Below, piece by piece: positions 31,926-40,066 of a stretch of DNA of 64,000 bases. The first letter of the stretch is position 1. Every line of letters begins with the position of its first letter. The position numbers were made by a program, and so were the translations under genes. Source of the DNA: Clostridiaceae bacterium (GTDB lineage: Bacteria; Bacillota; Clostridia; Lachnospirales; Lachnospiraceae); the NCBI GenBank assembly GCA_910574345.1, contig CAJSZV010000006.1, positions 132,340 to 196,339 on the forward strand. The letters are read 5' to 3'. The notes under the pieces are model-generated. The model saw nothing but the letters and a program-made list of their open reading frames with translations, made no database searches and was not told the origin of the DNA.

Positions 31926-33067
31926 TGGCAAATGAGAACTTTATGCGCCGCTATATCATGCGGTGCGGAAAGATGGGAGGGAGAGGTTTTGAAATAGGCA
32001 ATATCCACAGTGCCAGGGAGGATGCCCTGCATGTTTCTTTCAGTGTGGAGAAGTCAAACGCCGAATCGCCAAATACGGCGAAAGTCCAGGTATGGAACCT
32101 CTCCGACAAGAATCTAAAAATCCTGGACACGAAAGACTGCGCCCTGGAGCTGAAAGCAGGGTATGAGGATTCAATGGCGCTTATCCTGGTGGGGAACATC
32201 ACAAGCGTTACCACAATCCCGGACAATGCGGACCGGCTGACGGAAATAGAGGTCATGGACGGCAGGGTGGAATTGAGGGATACGAATATAACCGTTTCCC
32301 TCAATGGTTCCGTAAACTGCCAGGATGTCTATAAGTACATCGCAGGGCAGATGGGATGTTCCATCGTATTTGCAAAGGATTTATCCTATAAGACGCTGCC
32401 CAACGGATTCAGCTATGTAGGAAAAGCGAAGAACGCCCTGCAAAAGATAGCTGGATGCTGCGGCCACAGATGGACAATCCAGAACCAGGTTATACAGATT
32501 ACATGGCCCGGCCGCGCAGTAAATACCAGGGGCTATCTTCTGGACAGCAGTTCCGGCCTTATCGGCCGGCCGAAGCGGATCACGATTTCCTCCGGCGGAG
32601 ACAACAACGAATCACAGACCGGGTGGGAAGTGCAGTACCTACTCAATGGGGCAATCGGAGTGAATGACATCGTGAAGCTCCAGAGTGACGAGATAAGCGG
32701 ATTCTTCCTGGTACACAAAGTAACCATAGACGGTGACAACATGGAAGGTGACTGGCTCTGCACAGCCCAGCTGTTAGTAATCAGGGCGCAGCCGAAACTT
32801 GACAAGAAAGCAGTCACTTCCGGCGGAGACTCCGGTTCTGGCTCCGGAGGCGATTCTTCCGGAGCGCTTAAAAAAGGTGATAAGGTTAAAGTGATACGGA
32901 CTATTCAGCAGGGGAATAAGACCAAAGGATATCAATATTCCGGAGGGACATTCGTCTGCTATTATTCTGTTTACGATGTCATCCAGGTAAAAGGCGATAG
33001 GGTAGTTATCGGAATCGGAAGTACGGTCACGGCGGCGGTGAAAGCTGCTGACCTTGCCAAAGCATAG
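31925..33067 (+). CDS. Baseplate hub protein (gp27/gpD-like) with SH3-like tail
   Basis: 380 residues. The main part resembles late-control gene D/hub proteins (FEIGNIHSAREDALHVSFSVEKSNAESPNTAKVQVWNLSDKNL..., GWEVQYLLNGAIGVNDIVKLQSDEISGFFLVHKVTIDGDNMEGDWLC). After a Gly/Ser linker (~290-305) a ~65-residue C-terminal domain (KKGDKVKVIRTIQQGNKTKGYQYSGGTF) looks like an SH3-type or LysM-like wall-binding unit. The hub joins tube, spike and wedges. Confidence 0.8.
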   Translation: MANENFMRRYIMRCGKMGGRGFEIGNIHSAREDALHVSFSVEKSNAESPNTAKVQVWNLSDKNLKILDTKDCALELKAGYEDSMALILVGNITSVTTIPDNADRLTEIEVMDGRVELRDTNITVSLNGSVNCQDVYKYIAGQMGCSIVFAKDLSYKTLPNGFSYVGKAKNALQKIAGCCGHRWTIQNQVIQITWPGRAVNTRGYLLDSSSGLIGRPKRITISSGGDNNESQTGWEVQYLLNGAIGVNDIVKLQSDEISGFFLVHKVTIDGDNMEGDWLCTAQLLVIRAQPKLDKKAVTSGGDSGSGSGGDSSGALKKGDKVKVIRTIQQGNKTKGYQYSGGTFVCYYSVYDVIQVKGDRVVIGIGSTVTAAVKAADLAKA

Positions 33068-33080
33068 GAGGTGTTTATAT

Positions 33081-33656
33081 ATGTTACAAGAGTTTTCCCA
33101 GCAAGTGGAGGATACGGCCAGGGCGGCAGTAAACCAGATACACACCGCGCTCCCTGGAGAAATCGTGTCGTTCAATCCTGGGGCAGGGACAGCGGTAGTA
33201 AAGCCGTCCGGGAAGTTTGTCACATCGGACGGAGTGGAGCTGGCATATCCACCCATCACGGACGCGCCTGTGGCTTTCCCATTCTGCCAGTCGGCAGGGA
33301 TAGGGATAGCTTTTCCGGTCAAGCCGAAGGATGACTGCCTAATCATCATCTCCGAAGTGGAACTGGATGCCTGGAGGAGCGGCGCAGAATCGGAAAGCTC
33401 CCTGCGGTTTGACCTCACAAGTGCGATGGTGATACCGGGCCTTCTGAACGGAGGCGGTGCCATCGTGGAAAAAGCCTGCAGCAAAGATGCGGTAGTCATC
33501 CAGGCCGGGGAAACGGAGCTGATGGTGTATGATGCAGGCGTTGAGATTGCATCCGGGGAAACAGAATTGAAAATCACCGGGAAGGGCATCAAGGCAAAAG
33601 GAGACATGGAGGTTGATGGGAAGATAACCTGCAAGCAGGTCATTGAGACAGGATAA
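33081..33656 (+). CDS. Baseplate spike / gpV-like (Gp138 N-terminal OB) protein
   Basis: 191 residues. The N-terminal OB-like domain has ALPGEIVSFNPGAGTAVVKPSGKF..., YPPITDAPVAFPF and GDCLIIISEVELDAW; the C-terminal part is a repetitive beta-prism (ETELMVYDAGVEIASGETELKITGKGIKAKGDMEVDGKIT). This is the cell-puncturing tip of a contractile tail. GAG-GTG spacing shows ATG 33081 as start. Confidence 0.85.
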   Translation: MLQEFSQQVEDTARAAVNQIHTALPGEIVSFNPGAGTAVVKPSGKFVTSDGVELAYPPITDAPVAFPFCQSAGIGIAFPVKPKDDCLIIISEVELDAWRSGAESESSLRFDLTSAMVIPGLLNGGGAIVEKACSKDAVVIQAGETELMVYDAGVEIASGETELKITGKGIKAKGDMEVDGKITCKQVIETG

Positions 33657-33667
33657 GGAGATGCTGT

Positions 33668-34030
33668 ATGGATATATTACTTGACCGGTCCGGGGATTTA
33701 TTCGTTGGCGGAAATGGCGATATAACGCTCTCTGATTCTGTAGCACAGAAAATCAAGATTCGGCTGAAATGGTTCGAGGCTGAATGGAGGTGGAACCGTG
33801 ACGAAGGGCTTCCCTACACGGAGAGCCTGCTGGTAAAGAACCCGGACACCGATTATTTTGAGGGAGTCGTCCGTGAGAAGATTTTTGAGGTTGACGAGGT
33901 AACGGATGTGGGGGAGGTGTCTGTCACATTCGATGCAGCCACCAGAAAAGCGAAAATACGGTTTGTAGCCAGTACGGACTATGAGACCATAAAGGAGGAG
34001 GTGGATATAAATTGCCAGATTACGGAATAA
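33668..34030 (+). CDS. Baseplate wedge protein (gp25/DUF2634-like)
   Basis: 120 residues. GDLFVGGNGDITLSDSVAQKIKIRLKWFEAEWRWNRDEGLPY is the conserved start of the gpW/gp25-like wedge family, with an EVDINCQI ending. It forms the inner wedge core with the J-like protein encoded next and overlapping it. Confidence 0.85.
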   Translation: MDILLDRSGDLFVGGNGDITLSDSVAQKIKIRLKWFEAEWRWNRDEGLPYTESLLVKNPDTDYFEGVVREKIFEVDEVTDVGEVSVTFDAATRKAKIRFVASTDYETIKEEVDINCQITE

Positions 34031-35460
34031 CAGACAAAGGATTTGTGCTGAAAAGGCTGGATACCATCCTGGAAGAAATCCATACGGATTTGACGGACGG
34101 ATGGAAGGTAGATACAAGGCTTGCAGGCACTTCTTTCCTCAATACGCTCATAACGACTTTTGGGAACCAGATAGCGAACCTATGGGAGACAGCGCAGGAC
34201 AGCTATTATGCGAAGTACCCGGCAACGGCTACGGAGCTGAACCTGGATCATACTGTACAGTATGGCGGCATCAAGAGGGCCGGAGACAAGAGAACCAGCT
34301 ACATCCTCCACTGTACCGGTGATGATGGGACGTATGTTCGTGAAAATGCTGTTGTGGCAACTAACACAACTCCGGAAATCCGGCTTTTTTCAGCGGAGGA
34401 ATTTCAGATTGCCAGGGAGCGGTTCAATAAGGTTTCTGTCATTGTGGCATCCGAAGATACCGGAGTGTATACCGTTTCCATCAACGGCAATCAGTACAGC
34501 TATTCCAATCCGCAAGGCGGAAAATCTTCAGCAATCCTGGCCGGACTTGCAGCCGCCATAAAGGATGAAGGTTACGAGGTTAAAGTGGAGGACGATGTTC
34601 TTATCATCAATGATAAGACAAAGACCAGGGAGAATGTGCTGACACTCACGGATAATCTCACTACTTCCAGCGTGACATCCCTGGCAAATTTCCTCACAAA
34701 TGACTATGGGAAAATCACCCTGCCTTATAACATCGTTACCAGGATGGTAAACAACATCACCGGCTTTACGGCGGTGACAAACCTTCTGGAGCCTACCTAT
34801 GGGCGAAAGAGGGAGACGGATATTGAATTGCGGCAGTCCTACATAGCGAAGTCGGCTCTCCGGTCAAACACCATGATAGAGAGCATCATCGCGGAGCTTC
34901 TGAACAATGTGGAGGATGTGGAATCCGCATCCGGGTACGAGAACGACATGGACGTGACAGACGAGAGGGGCCTGCCGCCGCATAGCATAGAAATCATCGT
35001 AGAGGGCGGTGATAACACGGCGATTGCAAAGGCGATCTTCCGGAGGAAAGCAGGCGGCATCCAGACCCACGGCAGCGTAGTGGTGAACGTACCCGGGGAA
35101 TACGGAGACACAATCCCGGTCCGGTTCAACCGTCCGGAGTATCTGTACGCCTGGCTGAAAGTGCAGCTGGAGGGTGATGAAGCGAAAATCCCGGTCAATT
35201 ATTCTTCACTTACGAAGCAGTCCCTCATGGAGGATGGCGCCCAGATGACAGCAGGCACAAGCCTCCTTACGCAGCTGCTGAATGAGGGCATTTATGACCG
35301 GGTGGCCGGCCTTACAAAAATCATCATCTATACTGCATACACCACGGACAGTACGGTTATTCCTGGTGATGGGGACTATCAGAGGGACGAGAACATTATG
35401 GCTACATCCAGGCAGAAAGTTCTCATTGACGAGAACAGAATCGAGGTGGTCCGCAAGTGA
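34012..35460 (+). CDS. Baseplate J-like wedge protein
   Basis: 482 residues from TTG 34012. Baseplate_J features: NTLITTFGNQIANLWETAQDSYYAKYPATATELNLDHTVQYGGIKR, a middle Ig-like region, RESYIAKSA-type helix (RQSYIAKSALRSNTMIESIIAELLNNVEDVESASGYEN) and a C-terminal half with GGIQTHGSVVVNVPGEYGDTIPVRFNRP. One of two main wedge proteins, equivalent to P2 J and T4 gp6. Confidence 0.92.
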   Translation: MPDYGITDKGFVLKRLDTILEEIHTDLTDGWKVDTRLAGTSFLNTLITTFGNQIANLWETAQDSYYAKYPATATELNLDHTVQYGGIKRAGDKRTSYILHCTGDDGTYVRENAVVATNTTPEIRLFSAEEFQIARERFNKVSVIVASEDTGVYTVSINGNQYSYSNPQGGKSSAILAGLAAAIKDEGYEVKVEDDVLIINDKTKTRENVLTLTDNLTTSSVTSLANFLTNDYGKITLPYNIVTRMVNNITGFTAVTNLLEPTYGRKRETDIELRQSYIAKSALRSNTMIESIIAELLNNVEDVESASGYENDMDVTDERGLPPHSIEIIVEGGDNTAIAKAIFRRKAGGIQTHGSVVVNVPGEYGDTIPVRFNRPEYLYAWLKVQLEGDEAKIPVNYSSLTKQSLMEDGAQMTAGTSLLTQLLNEGIYDRVAGLTKIIIYTAYTTDSTVIPGDGDYQRDENIMATSRQKVLIDENRIEVVRK

Positions 35461-36785
35461 CAACGGATATACTGAAAGACTGGCTGCGGGACCTGCCTAT
35501 GCAGTTCCTGGGAAAAAAGAATATAGAAGTCCTCATAAAAGCATTTGCCAGGCAGATGCAGGAGCTTGACACGGTATTTGACGAGCTGAACAGCAAGACC
35601 GACCTCAATACTGCTATGGGGCAGAATCTGGATTATGTCGGAACCATCATCCCACTTACCAGGAAGGAGGCAGGAGAGCTGGCTGGCCTTAATGTAGAGG
35701 AGCCAGTCATTTCGGATGAAAGGTACCGGCAGTTTTTGAGGTATAAGCTCCTGGTAAATACCAATGAATGTACCTACTATGACCTTATGGATGGGCTTGC
35801 GCTCCTCTGGGATGTTTCCCCCATCTACTACATTGAAGACCCGGATATGCCGGCAACAATCATCCTCACCATGCCATTCCTAAAGCCTGGAGGGGAGGTA
35901 GTGACGCTGGGAGAGGTTCCGATGGTAAAAGCCGCTGGTGTACGGATAGAATTTGAGTACCGCATCAAGGTAGTGGTGGAGACGCTTGTGAGATGGATAT
36001 ACAGCGTCTACAATGTGCCTCTCACAAACCAGCTGGTATGCGGAACGCATCCGCGCCGGGGTTCCCTGGGGAGGATTTATCTGCTCCAGACAGAGATAGG
36101 TATAAAAGAGATTCAGCGTGTATTTGAGCTAAAAAAGACCGGCACAATCCGGGTGGGAGGAAAGCTGTACGATTCCACCATAGGCGAGGTAATTACAGAG
36201 GATGTGCAAATAGAAATCAATTCATCGTATGAGGTGCAGAACGTCATCCTGGCAGGCCAGATTGTCTGTGGGACGCATCCGCACCAGGCGGTAAATGGAG
36301 TATTCATAGGAGCGGATGCAGTAGTCGGCGGAAACGTGACGAGTGCATCCGCTTTCGTTCCATTGTCCGGCACAGTGCCAGGGCAATCAACAGAAAGCGT
36401 TATGATAGGCAGCTGCATTGAGGCCGGGAAAACCATCAGCAATGTGGCCGATGACGTGCCGCTCTCCGGTACCATGATAACCGGAGGGCAGAAGCCGGGG
36501 AAATCGCTAATCGTATCGGCAGGCGTCTCCAGCAAAGAGCCGTCTGTCCGGATCGCGGCGGCGGATGCCAAAAAGTGCGGTACCGGCGGAGAGGAAATGC
36601 TGGTTATTTCTTCCGGAATATCCAGCAGTCCGTCAGTGTCTATCGCAGCGGCAGACGCTAAAAAATGCGGAGCTAAAGAGGAGACAGTCCTTTCCATATC
36701 GGCAGGAGTCTCCGGAGAAAAACCATCTGTCTACATCACGGCGGCAACATCGCGGAGATGCGGTACCGGCGTTTGTGGAAAATAA
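35457..36785 (+). CDS. Tail protein I / DUF2612-like wedge protein with C-terminal repeats
   Basis: 442 residues from GTG 35457, overlapping the J stop. The first ~190 residues match DUF2612 (FARQMQELDTVFDELNSKTDLNTAMGQNLDYVGTIIPLTR, RFLRYKLLVNTNECTYYDLMDGL), the partner of J. The rest carries repeats, ending in three ~28-residue units of the form (S)AGVSSKEPSVRIAAADAKKCGT. The two-fold VCGTHP(R/H) motif (around 195 and 260) marks an internal duplication. The repeats probably attach the fibre or the DGR target protein. Confidence 0.8.
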   Translation: MTTDILKDWLRDLPMQFLGKKNIEVLIKAFARQMQELDTVFDELNSKTDLNTAMGQNLDYVGTIIPLTRKEAGELAGLNVEEPVISDERYRQFLRYKLLVNTNECTYYDLMDGLALLWDVSPIYYIEDPDMPATIILTMPFLKPGGEVVTLGEVPMVKAAGVRIEFEYRIKVVVETLVRWIYSVYNVPLTNQLVCGTHPRRGSLGRIYLLQTEIGIKEIQRVFELKKTGTIRVGGKLYDSTIGEVITEDVQIEINSSYEVQNVILAGQIVCGTHPHQAVNGVFIGADAVVGGNVTSASAFVPLSGTVPGQSTESVMIGSCIEAGKTISNVADDVPLSGTMITGGQKPGKSLIVSAGVSSKEPSVRIAAADAKKCGTGGEEMLVISSGISSSPSVSIAAADAKKCGAKEETVLSISAGVSGEKPSVYITAATSRRCGTGVCGK

Positions 36786-36804
36786 ATGAAGGAGGTGCAG
36801 GAAA

Positions 36805-37122
36805 ATGTCTTTTTGGTCAACTGAATTTATGAATGACCGGAGGAACGACTGGCTGAAAGCCCTGGTGCTGTTTGAGTACCGTGTGGGTGACGCCTGGTAT
36901 AAGGCTAAAATCAATACCAAGCGCATAGTCGGGAACACGGTGGAAGTCATCGTGAGCCTTCCCAGGGTTTCCACCGGATCACAGACTATCACGGCGGTCA
37001 GGATAATCGACGTGAAGGGGAAACAGTGCGGCTACCAGGAGACGAAGGTGGTGAGGGCCACGAACCAGGGGGTACTCGTAAAATTTGAGTTCCCAATCTA
37101 TGAGAAGGAGGTTGAGCAGTAA
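36805..37122 (+). CDS. Tail-fibre region protein
   Basis: 105 residues, RBS GAAGGAGGTG. Beta-rich (LVLFEYRVGDAWYKAKINTKRIVGNTVEVIVSLPRV...AVRIIDVKGKQCGYQ). Located between wedge and the fibre-like genes and may be a structural part of the adhesion device. No known family recognised. Confidence 0.65.
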   Translation: MSFWSTEFMNDRRNDWLKALVLFEYRVGDAWYKAKINTKRIVGNTVEVIVSLPRVSTGSQTITAVRIIDVKGKQCGYQETKVVRATNQGVLVKFEFPIYEKEVEQ

Positions 37123-37592
37123 TGTACGGTAGAGAGCAGCCATATCTACACAAAAACGCGACCGGCACATACGTCAAGACGCCGTGGGTGGATGACGTGC
37201 CGGGCATCCAGGAGGGGACGCCGCAGGACGAGTTCCATTTCAACAACATCGAGGATGGGGTGGACAGCGGAAACCTCCTGGGGGAGTTCCTGGCGGAAGT
37301 CGTGTATAAGCACGAGCGCCAGATCAGCAACGTGGGCGGCGAAGTCATCACCAGGACGCTCAAGAACACCAACGAGGATTTCTACAACAATAATTCCACC
37401 CAGACGGTGGCGCTGTCTGTGGCAAGGGATACCCTGGACTACCGGGTGGATGCAGAAATCCAGGGTGATGTAACCAATGTTGGCGATGTAGTCATCTATG
37501 ACAAGCAGCTGAACGGTTTCAAGGTCAAATACACCGGGAGCGCCCCGGAAGTAACGCTGAAGCTGTATGTCCACGGAGGTAATGCGGCATGA
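37122..37592 (+). CDS. Tail fibre/baseplate-associated protein
   Basis: 156 residues. N-terminal YVKTPWVDDVPGIQEGTPQDEFHFNNIEDGVDSGN is like the attachment segments of phage fibre proteins; the C-terminal ~70 residues are beta-rich (TQTVALSVARDTLDYRVDAEIQGDVTNVGDVVIYD). Overlaps the preceding stop and the next start. Likely a fibre or connector for the variable adhesin. Confidence 0.6.
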   Translation: MYGREQPYLHKNATGTYVKTPWVDDVPGIQEGTPQDEFHFNNIEDGVDSGNLLGEFLAEVVYKHERQISNVGGEVITRTLKNTNEDFYNNNSTQTVALSVARDTLDYRVDAEIQGDVTNVGDVVIYDKQLNGFKVKYTGSAPEVTLKLYVHGGNAA

Positions 37593-37768
37593 GTGCAAAT
37601 GTTATCATCCGGAGTGACGAGAGGAACCACCAGCGCGACCAGGCGCTAAGGGAGTATGGAATCGACCCTTCCAGAGCATCCGCACATCAGAAGGATATGG
37701 CGGACTGCATCGCTATGGAAACCAACAGAGCCTACCATGAGGCGCACAGAATAGGAGGTAAGAGGTAA
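37589..37768 (+). CDS. Small protein in fibre operon (59 aa)
   Basis: 59 residues, MSANVIIRSDERNHQRDQALREYGIDPSR..., overlapping the previous stop by ATGA and the next gene's start by one base. Helical and charged. Its own end supplies the ribosome site (ATAGGAGGTAAGAGG) of the next gene. Unknown function; coupling on both sides supports it as real. Confidence 0.6.
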   Translation: MSANVIIRSDERNHQRDQALREYGIDPSRASAHQKDMADCIAMETNRAYHEAHRIGGKR

Positions 37769-38106
37769 TGAATGTAATCAATGTGAATGAAGGACCGAAA
37801 ATGGAGTATTCCGTCAGTAAGAACAAAATCACGTTCGCTGACGAGCTGATGCTGAACCTGGAGAAACGCGAGAGGGACTATCCGGTCTCCATCGACATCT
37901 GCATTGACAAGTTCGGCATGGTGACTACCGGCCTGGGAGTGAGGTATGCTGCCCAGATTGAGATTCCGGAGCGCCAGTACACGGAGGAAGTCATTGACAA
38001 TCCGGATTATGACCCGGAGGACCCCCAGAGCCAGAAAACAACCATCAAGAAGGAGCCGGTACCTTTCAACATGGCAAATGTCACACTTAAACTTTACGCA
38101 ATCTAA
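37768..38106 (+). CDS. Fibre-region protein before DGR target
   Basis: 112 residues. Alternating beta pattern (MEYSVSKNKITFADELMLNLEKRERDYPVSIDICIDKFGMVTTGLGVRYAAQIEIPERQY) suggests a small structural protein. It lies directly before the variable target protein, so it might be its mount on the tail. No family recognised. Confidence 0.6.
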   Translation: MNVINVNEGPKMEYSVSKNKITFADELMLNLEKRERDYPVSIDICIDKFGMVTTGLGVRYAAQIEIPERQYTEEVIDNPDYDPEDPQSQKTTIKKEPVPFNMANVTLKLYAI

Positions 38107-38124
38107 GAAGGAGGATTTTATATC

Positions 38125-39198
38125 ATGGGAAATTACGACCAGTTTGCAGCAGCTGTAAAAGAGATTTCGGGAGGCAAGAATGTGGTTCTTCTGGATGACA
38201 TGGATATGCCGTCCATTTATGTGCCTATCTACAAGATGAAAAATAGTGACCTGGTTACTGGATTGAGCCAGAATATCCATCCTGCTTTCAGTGTGGCAGA
38301 GAACGGCGCCCAGGTGGAACGTTCTGTATTCTATTATTCTAAGTATCAGAACGTGATTATCAACGGCAGAGCCTACTCCCTGGCACACAGAGACCCCAAT
38401 GTGTACATCAATTTCGACCAGGCAAAGATAGCCTGCGATGCAAAGGGGCCTGGATTCCACTTGGGGACGATGGCAGAATGGGCCTGCATTGCCCTCTGGT
38501 GCCGGAAGAATGGAACGATGCCGCGTGGCAACAACAGCTACGGATGCGATCACGGCCACAGCTATGAGAAAGGCCAGGTAAGCTACCAGTACACAGACAG
38601 CGGAAAACAGTATGACGGACGTACATTTACCGGTTCCGGTCCGGCAACCTGGGGGCATGACTGGACACAGTTTGGCATCCAGGACATGAACGGCAACGTC
38701 TGGGAGTGGGTAGGCGGCATGCGTCTGAAAGAAGGAGAAATCCAGGTGATTCCGTACAACAATGCAGCACTCGGAGCGGACTGCGACCAGGGGCCTTCCT
38801 CTACTCTCTGGAAAGCTATCAAGAATGATGGTTCCCTGGTGGAGCCTGGGGCGGCTGCAACTCTGAAATATGACTGGGTGTCCGGCAAGATTCAGCTGAC
38901 AACCGGAATTACTGTCGCGGCGGATGCCGGGCGTTACTGCGAGTACAAGGATATGTCGCTGGCAAGCGGCCTGACGGCTCCGGAGCTGGCGAAAGTCCTT
39001 CTGATTTATCCGGATGAACCCGGAGGAGATTACGCTGGGGACGGTCATTGGATGAACAACGCCGGAGAACGTTTGCCGCTCTGTGGGGGCAGCTGGCACA
39101 ACGCCGCGTACGCTGGCGTGTTCAGCGTGTCTTTGAACAGCCCGCGCTCGGACTCGAACCACCACGTTGGTTTTCGCTCCGCTTATGTAGAACTGTAA
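38125..39198 (+). CDS. DGR target: variable C-type-lectin/FGE-fold receptor-binding protein
   Basis: 357 residues. The C-terminal ~230 residues are a formylglycine-generating-enzyme-like C-type lectin fold (HLGTMAEWACIALWCRKNG, TQFGIQDMNGNVWEWVGG, LCGGSWHNAAYAGVFS...GFRSAYVEL), the usual display fold of diversity-generating retroelements. The last ~40 codons are the variable repeat (39069-39183). It differs from the template at 10 bases, all at template adenines, mainly in AAC/AAT codons, so binding-site residues are changed. As the last tail gene it is probably the host-binding adhesin. The first ~130 residues likely attach to the virion. Confidence 0.92.
   Translation: MGNYDQFAAAVKEISGGKNVVLLDDMDMPSIYVPIYKMKNSDLVTGLSQNIHPAFSVAENGAQVERSVFYYSKYQNVIINGRAYSLAHRDPNVYINFDQAKIACDAKGPGFHLGTMAEWACIALWCRKNGTMPRGNNSYGCDHGHSYEKGQVSYQYTDSGKQYDGRTFTGSGPATWGHDWTQFGIQDMNGNVWEWVGGMRLKEGEIQVIPYNNAALGADCDQGPSSTLWKAIKNDGSLVEPGAAATLKYDWVSGKIQLTTGITVAADAGRYCEYKDMSLASGLTAPELAKVLLIYPDEPGGDYAGDGHWMNNAGERLPLCGGSWHNAAYAGVFSVSLNSPRSDSNHHVGFRSAYVEL
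39069..39183 (+). repeat. DGR variable repeat (VR)
   Basis: 115 bases aligning without gaps to 39726-39840. All ten differences fall where the template has A (A to C, G or T). The 3' end is invariant (GGTTTTCGCTCCGCT), as required for the initiation-of-homing end. Confidence 0.95.
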
Positions 39199-39221
39199 AA
39201 CTGCCCACTGAATCACTGACC

Positions 39222-39239
39222 GCCCTGCGGTAGCAGGGC
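39222..39239 (+). other. DGR hairpin downstream of VR
   Basis: GCCCTGC (39222-39228), loop GGTA, GCAGGGC (39233-39239): a perfect 7-bp stem 38 bases after the VR. Position, stem and a GRNA-type loop match the hairpin/cruciform that aids homing in the Bordetella phage DGR. There is no T tract, so it is not a terminator. Confidence 0.7.
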
Positions 39240-39259
39240 TATAACTTTACGGAGGCAAT

Positions 39260-39673
39260 ATGTCTGAAAAGAGAGCTGCCACTACCGGCGGCATAAGCAA
39301 GCAGGAGGCGGAAAATCTCCAGATAAGGCAGAAAGTATTAGACATGGCCGCGTATGCGATGCCGCTCATAGAACGGTGGAGCGTGGCGCACCAGAAACTC
39401 CTGGGAGATGACATCGCCCACTGCATGAATGAAATGGTAGAGCTTGCGGCAGCTCTCCAGTTCGAGCAGAATAAGAAAACTCCGTGCAAAAATCTGGATA
39501 TGAAGAATAAAGCCTTGCAGGATTTTATCACCCTGGCATATGCGCTGAAATATCTGAAAGGTTCATCGTCCTATGATGAATGGACGCGCCGGTCAAAAGA
39601 AATCGGCGCGATGATTGGAGGGTATAAAAAGTACATATACGAGGAGACGCCTGCAGCAAAGGGCAAGAGGTAG
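39260..39673 (+). CDS. avd: DGR accessory variability protein Avd
   Basis: 137 residues, all helical, basic, in the Avd/S23-type four-helix bundle family (ILDMAAYAMPLIERW..., FITLAYALKYLKGSSSYDEWTRRSKEIGAMIGGYKKYI). Avd pentamers bind the reverse transcriptase and the template RNA and are needed for mutagenic cDNA synthesis. It lies between the target and TR, the common order (target-avd-TR-RT). Confidence 0.85.
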   Translation: MSEKRAATTGGISKQEAENLQIRQKVLDMAAYAMPLIERWSVAHQKLLGDDIAHCMNEMVELAAALQFEQNKKTPCKNLDMKNKALQDFITLAYALKYLKGSSSYDEWTRRSKEIGAMIGGYKKYIYEETPAAKGKR

Positions 39674-39677
39674 GGAG

Positions 39678-39703
39678 GCATCCGGGAATACCGGGTGCTT
39701 TCC
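39678..39703 (+). terminator. Hairpin between avd and TR
   Basis: GCATCCGG (39678-39685) pairs with CCGGGTGC (39691-39698), one G-T pair, 5-base loop, followed by TTTCCTTTT. It may partly terminate the structural operon or form the 5' fold of the template RNA. Confidence 0.5.
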
Positions 39704-40066
39704 TTTTGGGAGCAGGCTATACACTACGTTTGCCGATCTGTGGGGGCAACTGGAACAACGCCGCGAACGCTGGCGTGTTCAACGTGAATTTGAACAACCC
39801 GCGCTCGAACTCGAACCACAACGTTGGTTTTCGCTCCGCTCTACTCTCATATGCCAGAACCGGTCAGATTACGGTCTGCCCGGCAGTGCGAGAGATTAAA
39901 GGAGCCTGTTTCCGCTCCGGGCCGCAAGGCAGGAGAAAAATGGCGTCATGTGTGCGTATGTGGTGCCGCCTCTGTGGAGACAAACAAAGCAGAAGGCAAC
40001 TCTGGAAACCGCAAGTAACAAAAATGTGAACGCCGCGACACAGAGATTTTTAGAGAGGATGACGCG
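39699..40066 (+). ncRNA. DGR template RNA region (TR plus spacer)
   Basis: A ~360-base stretch with no supported gene. It contains TR at 39726-39840, then ~225 bases running to the RT gene. In studied DGRs the RNA template includes the TR and the bases up to RT, which bind RT-Avd and prime cDNA synthesis. The boundaries here are inferred. Confidence 0.7.
39726..39840 (+). repeat. DGR template repeat (TR)
   Basis: 115 bases matching the VR of the target gene except at 10 adenine positions. Rich in AAC codons in the target frame (GNWNNAANAGVFNVNLNN), the codon that gives the widest set of changes without stops when A is randomised. Confidence 0.95.

Noticed and set aside
37732..39216. 494-codon open frame on the minus strand
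   Set aside because: It is antisense to the fibre genes and DGR target, which have ribosome sites, known folds and the VR; the minus frame has no recognisable domain.
39615..40029. Open frames running through the template repeat
   Set aside because: They arise because TR resembles coding VR; no ribosome site, and the region serves as template RNA.
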